A stretch of 64,000 bases of DNA from Amycolatopsis australiensis (GCF_900119165.1 NZ_FPJG01000006.1:8930001-8994000); one strand, 5' to 3'; positions 26,451 through 35,279 are shown, numbered from the stretch's first letter. The notes: generated from the letters alone by a model not told the origin. Made by a program: numbers and translations.

Positions 26451-27206
26451 ATGCGCAAGGGCATGTCGCACAGCGCGCGGTCCGCCATGTTCGCGCCGCT
26501 CGGCCAGGTCGGCCGCGCGGAAGCAGTGGCGGCCCGGCTGGTCGACGCCATCACGCTCGGCCTGCTCGCCGACGAAGAGCAGCTGCCCAGCGAAGCCGAC
26601 CTGGCCGCGCAGTTCGGCGTCTCGACCGTGACGGTCCGGGAGGCGCTCGTGGCGCTGCGGCAGCAGGGGCTCGTCGAGACGCGGCGGGGACGCAGCGGCG
26701 GCAGCTTCGTCCGCGCACCGGCCAACCCGCCGTCGGACGCCTGGCGCGAACGGCTGCGCGAAGTGTCGCTGTCGGACCTGCGGGACGTCGGGGACCACTA
26801 CCTCGCGATCGCCGGAGCGGCCGCGAAGCTGGCTGCCGAACGCAGCTCGCCGGAGGACGTCGCCCGGCTGCGGCTGGCCACCGACGACCTCCGCACGGCG
26901 CAGGGCATCGACTTCACGCGCGCCGAGCGGCAGTTCCACCTCGAGGTCGCGGCGGCCGCGCAGTCGCCGCGGCTCACGCACGAAGAGGTTCACCTGCAGA
27001 GCGAGCGCGGCGGGCTGCTGTGGCTGCCACTCGGCCCGCACGGCACGCAGGCGCACGCCGAGCACGCGGCGATCACCGCCGCGATCGACGCCGCGGACGG
27101 CGAGCTGGCCCGCAAGCTCACCGAGGAGCACATCCTCGGCGCGCTCGACCGGCTCGCGGACGTGCACCTCGATCTGCTCGCCCCGTACTCTGCCGATGAT
27201 TCCTGA
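26451..27206 (+). CDS. GntR-family (FadR-type) transcriptional regulator
   Basis: Regulator of 251 residues. An N-terminal winged helix-turn-helix (about 22-92) carries the GntR pattern LPSEADLAAQFGVSTVTVREAL and the wing RGRSGGSFV. The C-terminal FCD effector domain (about 110-235) has RAERQFHLEVAAAA and HAEHAAITAAIDAAD, with His residues placed as metal ligands in the family. It is divergent from the aldehyde dehydrogenase-potADBC operon with an AT-rich inverted repeat between, so it probably controls polyamine uptake; the ligand is not known. The fifth-residue Met could also start it. Confidence 0.88.
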   Translation: MRKGMSHSARSAMFAPLGQVGRAEAVAARLVDAITLGLLADEEQLPSEADLAAQFGVSTVTVREALVALRQQGLVETRRGRSGGSFVRAPANPPSDAWRERLREVSLSDLRDVGDHYLAIAGAAAKLAAERSSPEDVARLRLATDDLRTAQGIDFTRAERQFHLEVAAAAQSPRLTHEEVHLQSERGGLLWLPLGPHGTQAHAEHAAITAAIDAADGELARKLTEEHILGALDRLADVHLDLLAPYSADDS

Positions 27207-27301
27207 TCCGGTCACGGCCGAAGGGCTTCGCGGCAGCGGCACGCGGCCCGCTTTCGCCCGGATCGGAATTCCGGCACAATCCGCGCATCGAGGTGAGCAC
27301 C

Positions 27302-28009
27302 GTGAACGACACCCGCACGCTGACCGGCGACGAGGTCGTCGAGCAGGTCTCGGCGTTGGTGGAAGGCGTCTTCGGACGCCTGAAGCCGCTGCTGGCGGCG
27401 GCCGAGTCGGTGCTGGCGGAGGACCCGGCCGCGGCGGCGCTGCACCGGATCCGCCCCCAGGTCACCGAGGCGCTCGGCGGCCTGATCATCGGCGCGGGCT
27501 TCGTCAGCGCGCCGCAGGTGCTGACCGATTCGGAGCTCGGCTTCGAATGGTGGACCCGCTCGGGTGACGAGCCGCCGTCGCAGCTGTTCATCAGCCTCGA
27601 CCCGGGCAGCGAGAACTTCCTCGACTACACGCGCCAGTCGTGGTTCACCGTCCCGCGCGACACCGGGCGCCGGCACATCAACGGCCCGTACGTCGACTAC
27701 CTCTGCACCGACGAGTACACGCTGACGTTCACGGTCCCGGTGCTCCGCGGCGGGTCGTTCGCGGGTGTCGTGGGCGCGGACGTCTACGTGCGCGAATTCG
27801 AGCGGGCGGTCCGGCCCCGGTTGCGTGCGCTCGGCCGGGGCGCGGCGCTGGTGAACGCGCAGGGCCGCGTGATCGTGTCCAACAGCGTCCGGCAGCCGAC
27901 GGGCTCGCTGGTGCGCGAGGTCGACGTCCCGGCCTGGTGGTCGGCGGGTGCGGAACCGGAACCGGGCCTGCGGCGCTGCGGGGACTCGCCGATCATGCTC
28001 GTGAGCTAG
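27302..28009 (+). CDS. Stand-alone cytoplasmic Cache-domain protein
   Basis: Protein of about 235 residues that looks like one Cache sensor domain with no membrane helix, signal peptide or output domain. Residues YVDYLCTDEYTLTFTVPVLRGGSFAGVVGADVYVREFER carry the Cache core (quoted in part: FAGVVGADVYV), and an amino-ligand-type pocket could lie around SWFTVPRDTG. The GTG chosen follows GAGG by eight bases; another GTG three codons earlier is possible. Same direction as the GntR gene, 95 bp downstream, and shares a CTAG stop with the PucR gene. A ligand-sensing partner of one of the flanking regulators is inference. Confidence 0.7.
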   Translation: MNDTRTLTGDEVVEQVSALVEGVFGRLKPLLAAAESVLAEDPAAAALHRIRPQVTEALGGLIIGAGFVSAPQVLTDSELGFEWWTRSGDEPPSQLFISLDPGSENFLDYTRQSWFTVPRDTGRRHINGPYVDYLCTDEYTLTFTVPVLRGGSFAGVVGADVYVREFERAVRPRLRALGRGAALVNAQGRVIVSNSVRQPTGSLVREVDVPAWWSAGAEPEPGLRRCGDSPIMLVS

Positions 28010-29457
28010 GTCTGCAGCGCGACCCAGAGTTCCGCTCGCACGCCGGGTGAGTCGAGGTCGCGGCCGAGCAGCTCGCCGGCCTTGCGGATGCGGTTGCGCA
28101 GCGTGTGCCGGTGGACGCCCAGGCGGGCCGCCGCGACGTCCCAGTGGCCGTGGTGCTCCAGCCAGCAGCGCAGCGACTCGACGAGGTCGCCGCGGCCGGC
28201 CTCGTCGTGGCGGCGCAGCGGGGCGAGCAAGCCGTGCGCAAACGCTTGCGCCACCGTCGGATCGATGAGTGACAGCAGGCCGCGGCCGGTGTGCTCGGCC
28301 GCCGAGACGAGGATCTTGCCTTCGGCCTCCGCGGCGCGTGCCGCCAGCTCCGCCTGCTCCAGCCCGGCCGCGAAGTCCCCGGGCGAGACGGGGCCCGCCA
28401 CCCCGCCGTGCAGGCCGCCGATGCGCACGGCCGCCTCGGCCGCCGTGTCGACCACCGTGCCCGAGCCGAAAACGACCACCGACGAGCCGGACCGCGCCGC
28501 GAACACGTCGCCGTCCAGCGCATCGAGCAGCTTGCGCCGCGCCGCGGGCGCCCCGAGGAACACCAGCACCGACCACGGCGGCTCCGGCGGCTCGGCCCCG
28601 GTCACGGTCAGCACGCGCACCGCCAGCTCGGCCTGCCCGCCGGCCAGCAGCTCGACCAGCCCGGTACGCAACGCCTGCCGGGCCGCCGCCTGGGCGCGAT
28701 CCTGTTCCAGTGCCAGGGAAAGCACCGACACCGCCGTGTTGACGATGTGCCGTCCCGCGGTGTCGAGCGATGCCTCGGTACCCACTGCGAGTACCCGGCG
28801 GGTGCCGGTGTCCAGCGTCTGCAGCACGACTTCCTGCCCGTCCAGCGCGAAGACCCGGGTGCCGGTGCGAAGGCGCTCCAGCTCTTCGTGCAGCGAAGAG
28901 CCGTACGCTCGCGCGCTCGCCGGAGCCGCTTCGGTGACGGTGGTGCGTTCCAGCAGCAGGACCCAGCCGTCGACCAGCTTCGCCAGCTTCCGCACCACCC
29001 CGGCCGGGCCACCCTTGCCGACCGCCGTGCGGGTCAGCTCCTGCTGGGCGCGGCCGATCCGGACCGTCGTCGCGTACTCGTCGGCCGCGACCGCCCGCGA
29101 CACCGCGCGGGTGATCGCGATGAACGGCGTCTTCCTCGGCACCTCCAGCACCGGGAGCCCCACTTCGGCCGCGGTCGCCACGAGCGAGCGCGGCACCTCG
29201 TCGTGACTCAGGCCGACGCCGAAGCCGAGCCCGGCGACGCCGGCCTCGACCAGCCGGCGCACGTAGGCCGGTGACGTCTGTTCGTCCAGGGCCAGTCCGG
29301 TGGTGAGCAGCAGCTCGCCGCCTTCGAGGAAGGCCTGCGGGTCGGTCAGCTCGGTCGGGTGGACCCAGCCGATGGGCCGGTCGAGGAAGTCGTCACCGGT
29401 CAGCACCCGCAGCCCGAGCGGGCGCTCGGCGGCCAGCCCGGCCAGCGTGAGTGCCAT
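28006..29457 (-). CDS. PucR-family transcriptional regulator
   Basis: Regulator of 483 residues with an N-terminal PucR domain (about 1-125: VLTGDDFLDRPIGWVHPTE, GGELLLTTGLAL), a degenerate GGDEF-like middle, and a C-terminal PucR helix-turn-helix ending in LGVHRHTLRNRIRKAGELLG. Relatives activate catabolic operons for purines, proline, or GABA (GabR-type PucR proteins in Corynebacterium and Rhodococcus). Divergent from gabT-gabD with 102 bp between, so activation of these genes is likely. ATG start MALTLAGLAAERP; longer upstream frames run antisense to gabT and are not real. Confidence 0.88.
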   Translation of the reverse strand: MALTLAGLAAERPLGLRVLTGDDFLDRPIGWVHPTELTDPQAFLEGGELLLTTGLALDEQTSPAYVRRLVEAGVAGLGFGVGLSHDEVPRSLVATAAEVGLPVLEVPRKTPFIAITRAVSRAVAADEYATTVRIGRAQQELTRTAVGKGGPAGVVRKLAKLVDGWVLLLERTTVTEAAPASARAYGSSLHEELERLRTGTRVFALDGQEVVLQTLDTGTRRVLAVGTEASLDTAGRHIVNTAVSVLSLALEQDRAQAAARQALRTGLVELLAGGQAELAVRVLTVTGAEPPEPPWSVLVFLGAPAARRKLLDALDGDVFAARSGSSVVVFGSGTVVDTAAEAAVRIGGLHGGVAGPVSPGDFAAGLEQAELAARAAEAEGKILVSAAEHTGRGLLSLIDPTVAQAFAHGLLAPLRRHDEAGRGDLVESLRCWLEHHGHWDVAAARLGVHRHTLRNRIRKAGELLGRDLDSPGVRAELWVALQT

Positions 29458-29496
29458 AACGGCCAATCCTACGCGCCTTTTTGTACGGAACGGCCA
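29458..29496. promoter_or_regulatory. Direct repeats AACGGCCA in the pucR-gabT intergenic region
   Basis: AACGGCCA occurs at 29458-29465 and again at 29489-29496, 31 bp apart, about three helical turns. PucR-type activators often use spaced direct repeats. The first copy touches the pucR start, which would allow autoregulation. Confidence 0.45.
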
Positions 29497-29559
29497 GCTG
29501 ACGGCCGCCGTCCCGGGACTCATCCTGAGGACGTCCACCGACTTCGCAAGGAGCACGCC

Positions 29560-30915
29560 GTGACCGCAAGCACCACCGCCGAGCCGCAGGCCCCGGCACC
29601 CCGGCAGCGCAGGCTGCGCACCGAGATCCCCGGCCCCGTCTCGCGCGAGCTGCAGCAGCGCCGCGTCGACGCCGTCGCGGCCGGGGTCAGCTCGGTGCTG
29701 CCCGTCTACGTCACCTCGGCCAGTGGCGGCCTGCTCACCGACGCCGACGGCAACGTGCTGATCGACTTCGGCTCCGGCATCGCGGTGACCAACGTCGGGC
29801 ACTCCGCGCCGGCGGTCGTCGACCGCGTCCGCAAGCAGGCCTGCTGGTTCACCCACACCTGTTTCATGGTCACGCCGTACGAGGGCTACGTCGAGGTCTG
29901 CGAAGCACTGGCCGAGCTGACGCCGGGCGACCACGCGAAGAAGTCGGTGCTGTTCAACTCCGGCGCCGAGGCCGTCGAGAACGCCGTGAAGATCGCGCGG
30001 GTGGCGACGGGGCGCCAGGCCGTCGTCGTGTTCGACCACGCCTACCACGGCCGCACCAACCTCACGATGGGCATGACCGCGAAGTCGGTGCCCTACAAGC
30101 ACGGCTTCGGCCCGTTCGCGCCCGAGGTCTACCGCGTGCCGGGTTCGTACCCGTTCCGCGACGGCCTGTCCGGCCCGGAAGCGGCCGCGCTGGCCATCGA
30201 CCGGATCGAGAAGCAGATCGGCGGCGACCAGGTGGCCGCGGTCGTCCTGGAGCCCATCCAGGGCGAAGGCGGGTTCATCGAGCCCGCGCGCGGCTTCCTG
30301 CCCGCGATCGCGGCGTGGTGCCGCGACAACGGCGTCGTCTTCGTCGCCGACGAGGTCCAGACGGGCTTCTGCCGCACCGGCTCCTGGTTCGCGTCCAGCG
30401 ACGAGGACGTGGTGCCGGACCTGATCGCGACGGCGAAGGGCATCGCCGGCGGCCTGCCGCTGTCGGCGGTCACCGGCCGCGCCGAGCTGCTGGACGCCGT
30501 CGGCCCGGGCGGCCTCGGCGGCACCTACGGCGGCAACCCGATCGCCTGCGCCGCCGCGCTCGGCTCGATCGAGACGATGAAAACCGAGGATCTCGCGTCG
30601 TCGGCGAAGCGCATCGAAGGGGTCGTCCTGCCGCGGCTGCGCGCGCTGGCGTCGGAGACCGGCGTGATCGGGGACGTTCGCGGACGCGGCGCGATGCTGG
30701 CTGCGGAATTCGTGAAGCCCGGCACCACCGAGCCGGACGCCGACCTCACCAAGCGTGTCGCGGCGGCCTGCCACCGGGCCGGCGTGGTCGTGCTGACCTG
30801 CGGCACCTACGGCAACGTCGTCCGGCTGCTGCCGCCGCTGTCCCTGTCCAACGACCTGCTCGACGAGGGCCTTTCGGTCCTCGAGCACGCTGTCCGCACG
30901 GAGGCTCGCGCATGA
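29560..30915 (+). CDS. gabT: 4-aminobutyrate aminotransferase
   Basis: PLP enzyme that moves the amino group of GABA to 2-oxoglutarate, giving succinate semialdehyde and glutamate. 451 residues, class III aminotransferase: NSGAEAVENAVKIAR, FDHAYHGRTN, VADEVQTGF (Asp contacting PLP) and the Schiff-base Lys in IATAKGIAGGLPLSA. The GTG start has AAGGAG seven bases upstream. gabD overlaps its stop as ATGA. Likely induced through the divergent PucR protein. Confidence 0.94.
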   Translation: MTASTTAEPQAPAPRQRRLRTEIPGPVSRELQQRRVDAVAAGVSSVLPVYVTSASGGLLTDADGNVLIDFGSGIAVTNVGHSAPAVVDRVRKQACWFTHTCFMVTPYEGYVEVCEALAELTPGDHAKKSVLFNSGAEAVENAVKIARVATGRQAVVVFDHAYHGRTNLTMGMTAKSVPYKHGFGPFAPEVYRVPGSYPFRDGLSGPEAAALAIDRIEKQIGGDQVAAVVLEPIQGEGGFIEPARGFLPAIAAWCRDNGVVFVADEVQTGFCRTGSWFASSDEDVVPDLIATAKGIAGGLPLSAVTGRAELLDAVGPGGLGGTYGGNPIACAAALGSIETMKTEDLASSAKRIEGVVLPRLRALASETGVIGDVRGRGAMLAAEFVKPGTTEPDADLTKRVAAACHRAGVVVLTCGTYGNVVRLLPPLSLSNDLLDEGLSVLEHAVRTEARA

Positions 30916-32339
30916 CTTTCCCCTTCTGGGTCGCCGGCAAGCCGGTGACCGCCGGTGCGACGGCCACGATCCGCCACTCTTTCGACGGATCTTCGGCGGG
31001 CTCGCACTTCGTTCCCTCGGCGGCGGACGTCGAGGCCGCGGTGCAGGCGGCGGCCGACGTCGCCGACGAGTTCGCGACGCTGCCCGCGCACGTCCGCGCC
31101 GGGGCGCTGGACCAGGTGTCCCGGGCGCTGGGTGAGCGGTCCGAAGAGATCGCTTCACTGATCACGGCCGAGTCGGGCAAGCCGCTGAAGTGGGCGCGCG
31201 GCGAGGTCGGGCGCGCGGTGTCGACGTTCCGCTGGGCGGCCGAGGAGGCCCGCCGGTTCTCCGGCGAGCTGCAGCGGCTGGACACGGACCCGGGCGGCAC
31301 CGGACGGCTGGCGCTGGTGCGCCGGGTGCCGCGCGGCCCGGTGCTGGGCATCACGCCGTTCAACTTCCCGCTGAACCTGGTGGCGCACAAGGTGGCGCCG
31401 GCGATCGCGGTGGGCGCGCCGATCGTGCTGAAGCCCGCGCCGGCGACGCCGCTGACGGCGTTGCTGCTCGGCGAGATCCTGGCGTCGACGGACCTGCCGG
31501 CGGGGTCCTGGTCGATCCTGCCGGTGGACAACGAGACGTCGTCGCGGCTGGTGGAGGACCCGCGGCTGCCGGTGGTGTCGTTCACCGGCTCGGTGCCGGT
31601 GGGCTGGGCGATCCGCGACCGCGTACCGCGCAAGCACGTGGCCCTGGAACTGGGCGGCAACGCGGCCGTGCTCGTTTGTCCGGATTGGACGGATCTGGAC
31701 TTCGCGGCCCAGCGCATCGCGACGTTCGCGATGTACCAGGCGGGGCAGTCGTGCATCTCGGTGCAGCGGGTCTACGCGCACTCGTCGGTGTACGACGCGT
31801 TGGCCGAGAAGGTGCTTTCGCAGGTTCGTGCACTGCGGACGGGCGACCCGCGCGAGGAGGGCGTGGACGTGGGCCCGCTGATCAACGTCGACGCCGCTTC
31901 CCGGGTTTCGTCGTGGATCTCGGCGGCGGTGGCTTCGGGCGCCCGCCTGCTGACCGGCGGCGGCCAGTCGGGGGCGACGGTGGAGCCGACAGTGCTGGCG
32001 GACGTCCCGGAGGACGCGTCGGTGATGGCGGACGAGGTGTTCGGCCCGGTGGTTTCCCTGGTCCGGGTGCCCTCGGTGGCGGAAGGCGTGCGACGGATCA
32101 ACGCGTCACGGTTCGGCCTGCAGGCGGGCGTGTTCACCCGCGACGTGCCGACGGCGTTCGAGGTATCGGCGGCGCTGCACGTGGGCGGGGTGATCGTGGG
32201 GGACGTGCCGAGCTTCCGCGCGGACCAGATGCCGTACGGCGGAGTGAAGGACTCGGGAGTGGGCCGCGAAGGCCCGGCGGCGGCGATGGCGGACTTCACG
32301 GAGGAGCGCGTAACGGTGCTGACGGGGTTGACGCTGTAA
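30912..32339 (+). CDS. Aldehyde dehydrogenase, probable succinate-semialdehyde dehydrogenase
   Basis: Aldehyde dehydrogenase of 475 residues translationally coupled to gabT (ATGA). Catalytic Cys is in QAGQSCISVQRV (near 277) and Glu in ALELGGNAA (near 244); the Rossmann part shows ITPFNFPLNLVAHKVAPA. This FNFPLN subtype is nearer to lactaldehyde/glyceraldehyde-3-phosphate-type enzymes than to classic GabD, so the succinate-semialdehyde role rests mainly on the operon. The downstream HAD gene starts six bases later. Confidence 0.82.
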   Translation: MTFPFWVAGKPVTAGATATIRHSFDGSSAGSHFVPSAADVEAAVQAAADVADEFATLPAHVRAGALDQVSRALGERSEEIASLITAESGKPLKWARGEVGRAVSTFRWAAEEARRFSGELQRLDTDPGGTGRLALVRRVPRGPVLGITPFNFPLNLVAHKVAPAIAVGAPIVLKPAPATPLTALLLGEILASTDLPAGSWSILPVDNETSSRLVEDPRLPVVSFTGSVPVGWAIRDRVPRKHVALELGGNAAVLVCPDWTDLDFAAQRIATFAMYQAGQSCISVQRVYAHSSVYDALAEKVLSQVRALRTGDPREEGVDVGPLINVDAASRVSSWISAAVASGARLLTGGGQSGATVEPTVLADVPEDASVMADEVFGPVVSLVRVPSVAEGVRRINASRFGLQAGVFTRDVPTAFEVSAALHVGGVIVGDVPSFRADQMPYGGVKDSGVGREGPAAAMADFTEERVTVLTGLTL

Positions 32340-32345
32340 GCAGGT

Positions 32346-32846
32346 GTGAGACCGCTGATCCTGCTCGACGTGGACGGCCCGCTGAGCCCGTGGGCGGCCC
32401 CGCGCCACGCGAAGCCTGCCGGCTACGTCGAGCACCCGCTGCGGCTCTCCCGCTGGAGCCGCAAGCGGCTGCGGATCTGGCTCAACCCGGCACACGGACC
32501 CGAGCTGCTCGCCCTGGCCGGTACCGCCGACGCGGAACTGGCCTGGGCGACCAGCTGGGAACACCGGGCGAACCGCCAGGTGGGCTCAGCGATCGGGCTG
32601 CCTCTGTTGCCGGTGGTGGAGTTCCCGGGGCCGCAACCGGCGTGGAAGTTCGGCCCGGTGGGCCGGTTCGCGGCGGGCCGCCCGCCGGCCTGGTTCGACG
32701 ACGACTTCGACCTGTTCCCGGCCGCGCGCACCGCGTTCCTGGACCGCCGCGCGGGCCTGCCGACCGAGCTGATCCCGGTCGACGCGCACACCGGCTTGCC
32801 GGACGAGCACTTCGGCCACCTCCAAGCCTGGCTGAGTGGCCTGTGA
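32346..32846 (+). CDS. HAD-like hydrolase-domain protein
   Basis: Protein of 166 residues beginning with a GTG and the motif ILLDVDGPLSPW, the DxDG nucleophile motif I of the HAD superfamily (Asp8/Asp10). Motif II may be ATSWEHRAN (Thr/Ser) and the acidic motif IV DDDFDLFP. It lacks a cap domain and a clear phosphosubstrate signature. Six bases after the aldehyde dehydrogenase, so probably in the gabT operon, though actinobacterial homologues occur in varied contexts. Function unknown. Confidence 0.75.
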   Translation: MRPLILLDVDGPLSPWAAPRHAKPAGYVEHPLRLSRWSRKRLRIWLNPAHGPELLALAGTADAELAWATSWEHRANRQVGSAIGLPLLPVVEFPGPQPAWKFGPVGRFAAGRPPAWFDDDFDLFPAARTAFLDRRAGLPTELIPVDAHTGLPDEHFGHLQAWLSGL

Positions 32847-32862
32847 CCCTGCCCCGCCGGGG

Positions 32863-33112
32863 ATCCCGGCTGACGGCACGGTCTACCGCTGGACGGTCCG
32901 TCGCAAGCCGGCGTATGCGCGGTGACTGGGCGCGACGATGACCTTGGCGGTCGACCTCGCCCAGCGGCCGGGCGCCACCCTGGTCGTGGCCACCGGCCGC
33001 CCGCGACCGGGCAACTGGCTGCACCTGCCCGCCGAGCGGTCAGGCCGGCCGGAGCCGCCGAGGCCATCCACGCCGCGCTGACCGGCGGCTTCGACTTCAC
33101 GATCCTGGCAGG
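32863..33112 (+). pseudogene. Remnant of a small conserved hypothetical gene
   Basis: One frame reads IPADGTVYRWTVRRKPAYAR, meets TGA at 32923-32925, then continues in the same frame as LGATMTLAVDLAQRPGATL and GRPRPGNWLHLPAE. After about 33045 the protein-like signal moves to another phase: GAAEAIHAALTGGFDFTILA. The pieces join into one plausible protein of about 85 residues, resembling a small actinobacterial protein type with YRWTVRRK and HPGNWLGLP-like motifs. A nonsense codon plus a frameshift suggests decay. Its tail overlaps the 3' end of the opposite metal-receptor gene. Confidence 0.55.
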
Positions 33113-33870
33113 ATCTCCGTCAACGCGGCGTGTGCCTCGACCAGCGAAGGGCCGTACCAGGTGAGGTGGCGGCCGGAGACCAGGACGTACCGCGCGTCCG
33201 GGAAGTGGTCCGGGCCGTCCTGCTCCGTGAACAGGTACGGCTCGTCCGGCAGCACCAGCAGATCCGCGTCCGCCGCCAGGTGCGCGCGCAGTTCCTCCAC
33301 GTCCGGTCGCGGGTACCGCTCCTCCGAAGCCGCGTACACGTTCGCCACCCCGACGCGGCGCAGGACGTCGCCCGCGAACGTGTCGCGGCCCAGGACGATC
33401 CAGGGCTTGCGCCACACCGGGACCACCGCGTGGAACCGCACCGGCCGGACCTCGCGCCAGATCTCCTCCGCCGTCACCAGCCAGTCCGGCTCCGCCAGCT
33501 CGTACGCCTGCGTCAGGATCCGGCGCAGCGAGCCCAGCGCCGCCGGGACCGAGGCCGCCGCGGCCATCACCCACACGGGAATCCCGTTGGCGCGCAAGCG
33601 TTCCACGTCGTCGGCGCGGTTCTCCTCCGCGTTCGCCAGCACGAGGTCGGGCGCCAGGTCCAGTACCCGGTCGAGCTTCGGGTACTTCGAGCCACCCACC
33701 CGCGGGACGTCCAAAGTGGACGGGTGCGTGCAGTAGTCCGTCGCGCCGGCGAGCCGGCCGGGCGCGCTGACCTCGACCGCCTCCGTCAGCGACGGCACCA
33801 GCGACACGACCCGGGAAGCCGGGCCGCGCAGCGGAACCGGCTCGCCGAGATCGTCGACCAGGGACGTCAT
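33097..33870 (-). CDS. Helical-backbone metal receptor (BtuF-like) without signal peptide
   Basis: Protein of 257 residues with the fold of periplasmic cobalamin/siderophore-binding proteins: SRVVSLVPSLTEAV, ATDYCTHP, VGGSKYPKLDRVLDLAPDLVLA, the helical backbone, and a second lobe from about 165. There is no signal peptide or lipobox and no transporter gene nearby, so it is probably cytoplasmic, as in many actinobacteria. Its ATG overlaps the RNB-nuclease stop (ATGA), a coupling that gives no functional clue. Ligand unknown; a corrinoid or metal complex is a family-based guess. Confidence 0.8.
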   Translation of the reverse strand: MTSLVDDLGEPVPLRGPASRVVSLVPSLTEAVEVSAPGRLAGATDYCTHPSTLDVPRVGGSKYPKLDRVLDLAPDLVLANAEENRADDVERLRANGIPVWVMAAAASVPAALGSLRRILTQAYELAEPDWLVTAEEIWREVRPVRFHAVVPVWRKPWIVLGRDTFAGDVLRRVGVANVYAASEERYPRPDVEELRAHLAADADLLVLPDEPYLFTEQDGPDHFPDARYVLVSGRHLTWYGPSLVEAHAALTEILPGS

Positions 33871-35279
33871 GCGCGTTCGAACGACACCTTCCGCTTCTCG
33901 ACGTCCACCGCGGTCAGCCGTACCGCGATCCGCTCGCCCGCGGTCAGCTTCTCCCCCGCGCACTTCGCCATCACGGTCGGGTCCTCGACCAGGATCTCCG
34001 CTTTGTTCTCGTCCGCGCGCAGCACGACCGCGCTGAACTCGCCGCCGATGTGCTCGGCCAGCACCCACGCCTCGACCTGGTCGATGCACGCCCGCTCCAC
34101 CTTCGCGGCGAGCGTGTCGGACGCCGTCATGCGATCCGGGACGTCGGCGAGCGCCGCCCGCACCCACTCCGGGACCTCGCGCCCGGCCGAGACGGCGAGA
34201 CAGATCTCCGTCGCGAACCGGTCGACCAGCCGCCGGATCGGCGCCGTGACGTGCGCATACGCACCGCCGATACCCGCGTGCGTGGTCAGCGGCGGCAGTT
34301 CGCCGTCGAACGCCGTGTAGCCCGCGCCGCGCAGCAGCCGCGTCGTGTCGGCGTAGAGCGCCATCGACGCCGGCTGGCCGGGGTCCAATCGCGACAGGAA
34401 CTCCGAAACGGTCGTCTCCGGCGCCCACGGGATGCCCAGCGCGTCGGCCGAGCGGCGCAGCCAGTCGACGGCCTCCGGCTCCGGATCGGGCAGCGTGCGC
34501 AGCACGCCGACTCGGGCGTCGAGCATGATCCGCGCCGCCGCCATGCCGGTGAGCAGCGAGATCTCGGCGTTCCACGCGTCGACGGCGGTGCGCGGGCGCC
34601 GGGCGAGCACCCAGCCGCCGTCCGGGTCGCCGGTGATCTCCTGCTCCGGCAGCTGCAGCTCGACGGCGCCGCGCCGGACGGCCAGCTCGCGCCGCCGCCG
34701 TCCCAGCTCGGGCAACGCGGCCACCGACGGGTGCGGACGCCCCGCGTCGAGGGCGGCCTGCACGGTTTCGTAGTCGAACTGTTCGGTCGACCGGACGAGC
34801 GCGCGGCGGACGCGCGTCGCCGTCGGCTCGCCCGCTTCGTCGGTCTCGATCGTCCAGAGCACCGCGGGCCGGACCTCGCCGGGCAGCAGGCTCGCCGCGC
34901 CCTCGGACAGCACCGGCGGGTGCAGCGGGACGTTCCCGTCGGGCAGGTAGAGCGTCTGCCCGCGCAGGCGCGCCTCGCGGTCGAGCGCGCCGCCGGGCGG
35001 GACGAACGCGGCCAGGTCGGCGATCGCGTAGTGCACCCGGAAGCCCCGCGCGGTCTTCTCGACGACCATCGCCTGGTCGAGGTCCTTCGCGCCGGGCGGG
35101 TCGATGGTGACCAGCGGCAGGTCCGTGGCGTCCTCGCGCGGCTCGGTCGAGGGATCGAGCACCGCCGCTTCCGCCTCGGCCAGCACCTCGGGCCCGAACG
35201 ACTCCGGCAGCGAGAACTCGGCGCGCAGGGGGCCGAAGTCCCCGCCCGCCGAGTGTGTCCTGATCACGAGGGGAGGCAC
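33867..35279 (-). CDS. RNB-domain 3'-5' exoribonuclease
   Basis: RNase II/R-type catalytic domain in a short 470-residue protein. The metal-binding Asp cluster is DPPGAKDLDQAM (about 60-72); YAIADLAAFVPPGGALDREARLRGQTLYLPDG follows (quoted in part: ADLAAFVPPGG), and the Arg/Asp motif HAGIGGAYAHVTAPIRRLVD binds RNA near 330. A degenerate OB/S1-like tail ends with VDVEKRKVSFERA. Unlike RNase R it lacks cold-shock domains and a full S1 domain. GTG start. Divergent from the CooC-like ATPase. Confidence 0.9.
   Translation of the reverse strand: MPPLVIRTHSAGGDFGPLRAEFSLPESFGPEVLAEAEAAVLDPSTEPREDATDLPLVTIDPPGAKDLDQAMVVEKTARGFRVHYAIADLAAFVPPGGALDREARLRGQTLYLPDGNVPLHPPVLSEGAASLLPGEVRPAVLWTIETDEAGEPTATRVRRALVRSTEQFDYETVQAALDAGRPHPSVAALPELGRRRRELAVRRGAVELQLPEQEITGDPDGGWVLARRPRTAVDAWNAEISLLTGMAAARIMLDARVGVLRTLPDPEPEAVDWLRRSADALGIPWAPETTVSEFLSRLDPGQPASMALYADTTRLLRGAGYTAFDGELPPLTTHAGIGGAYAHVTAPIRRLVDRFATEICLAVSAGREVPEWVRAALADVPDRMTASDTLAAKVERACIDQVEAWVLAEHIGGEFSAVVLRADENKAEILVEDPTVMAKCAGEKLTAGERIAVRLTAVDVEKRKVSFERA

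Noticed and set aside
28006..31158. A possible 1050-residue PucR protein with a long N-terminal extension
   Set aside because: The extension beyond 29457 is antisense to gabT and the start of gabD and is basic low-complexity sequence; the real PucR domain begins at the ATG at 29457.
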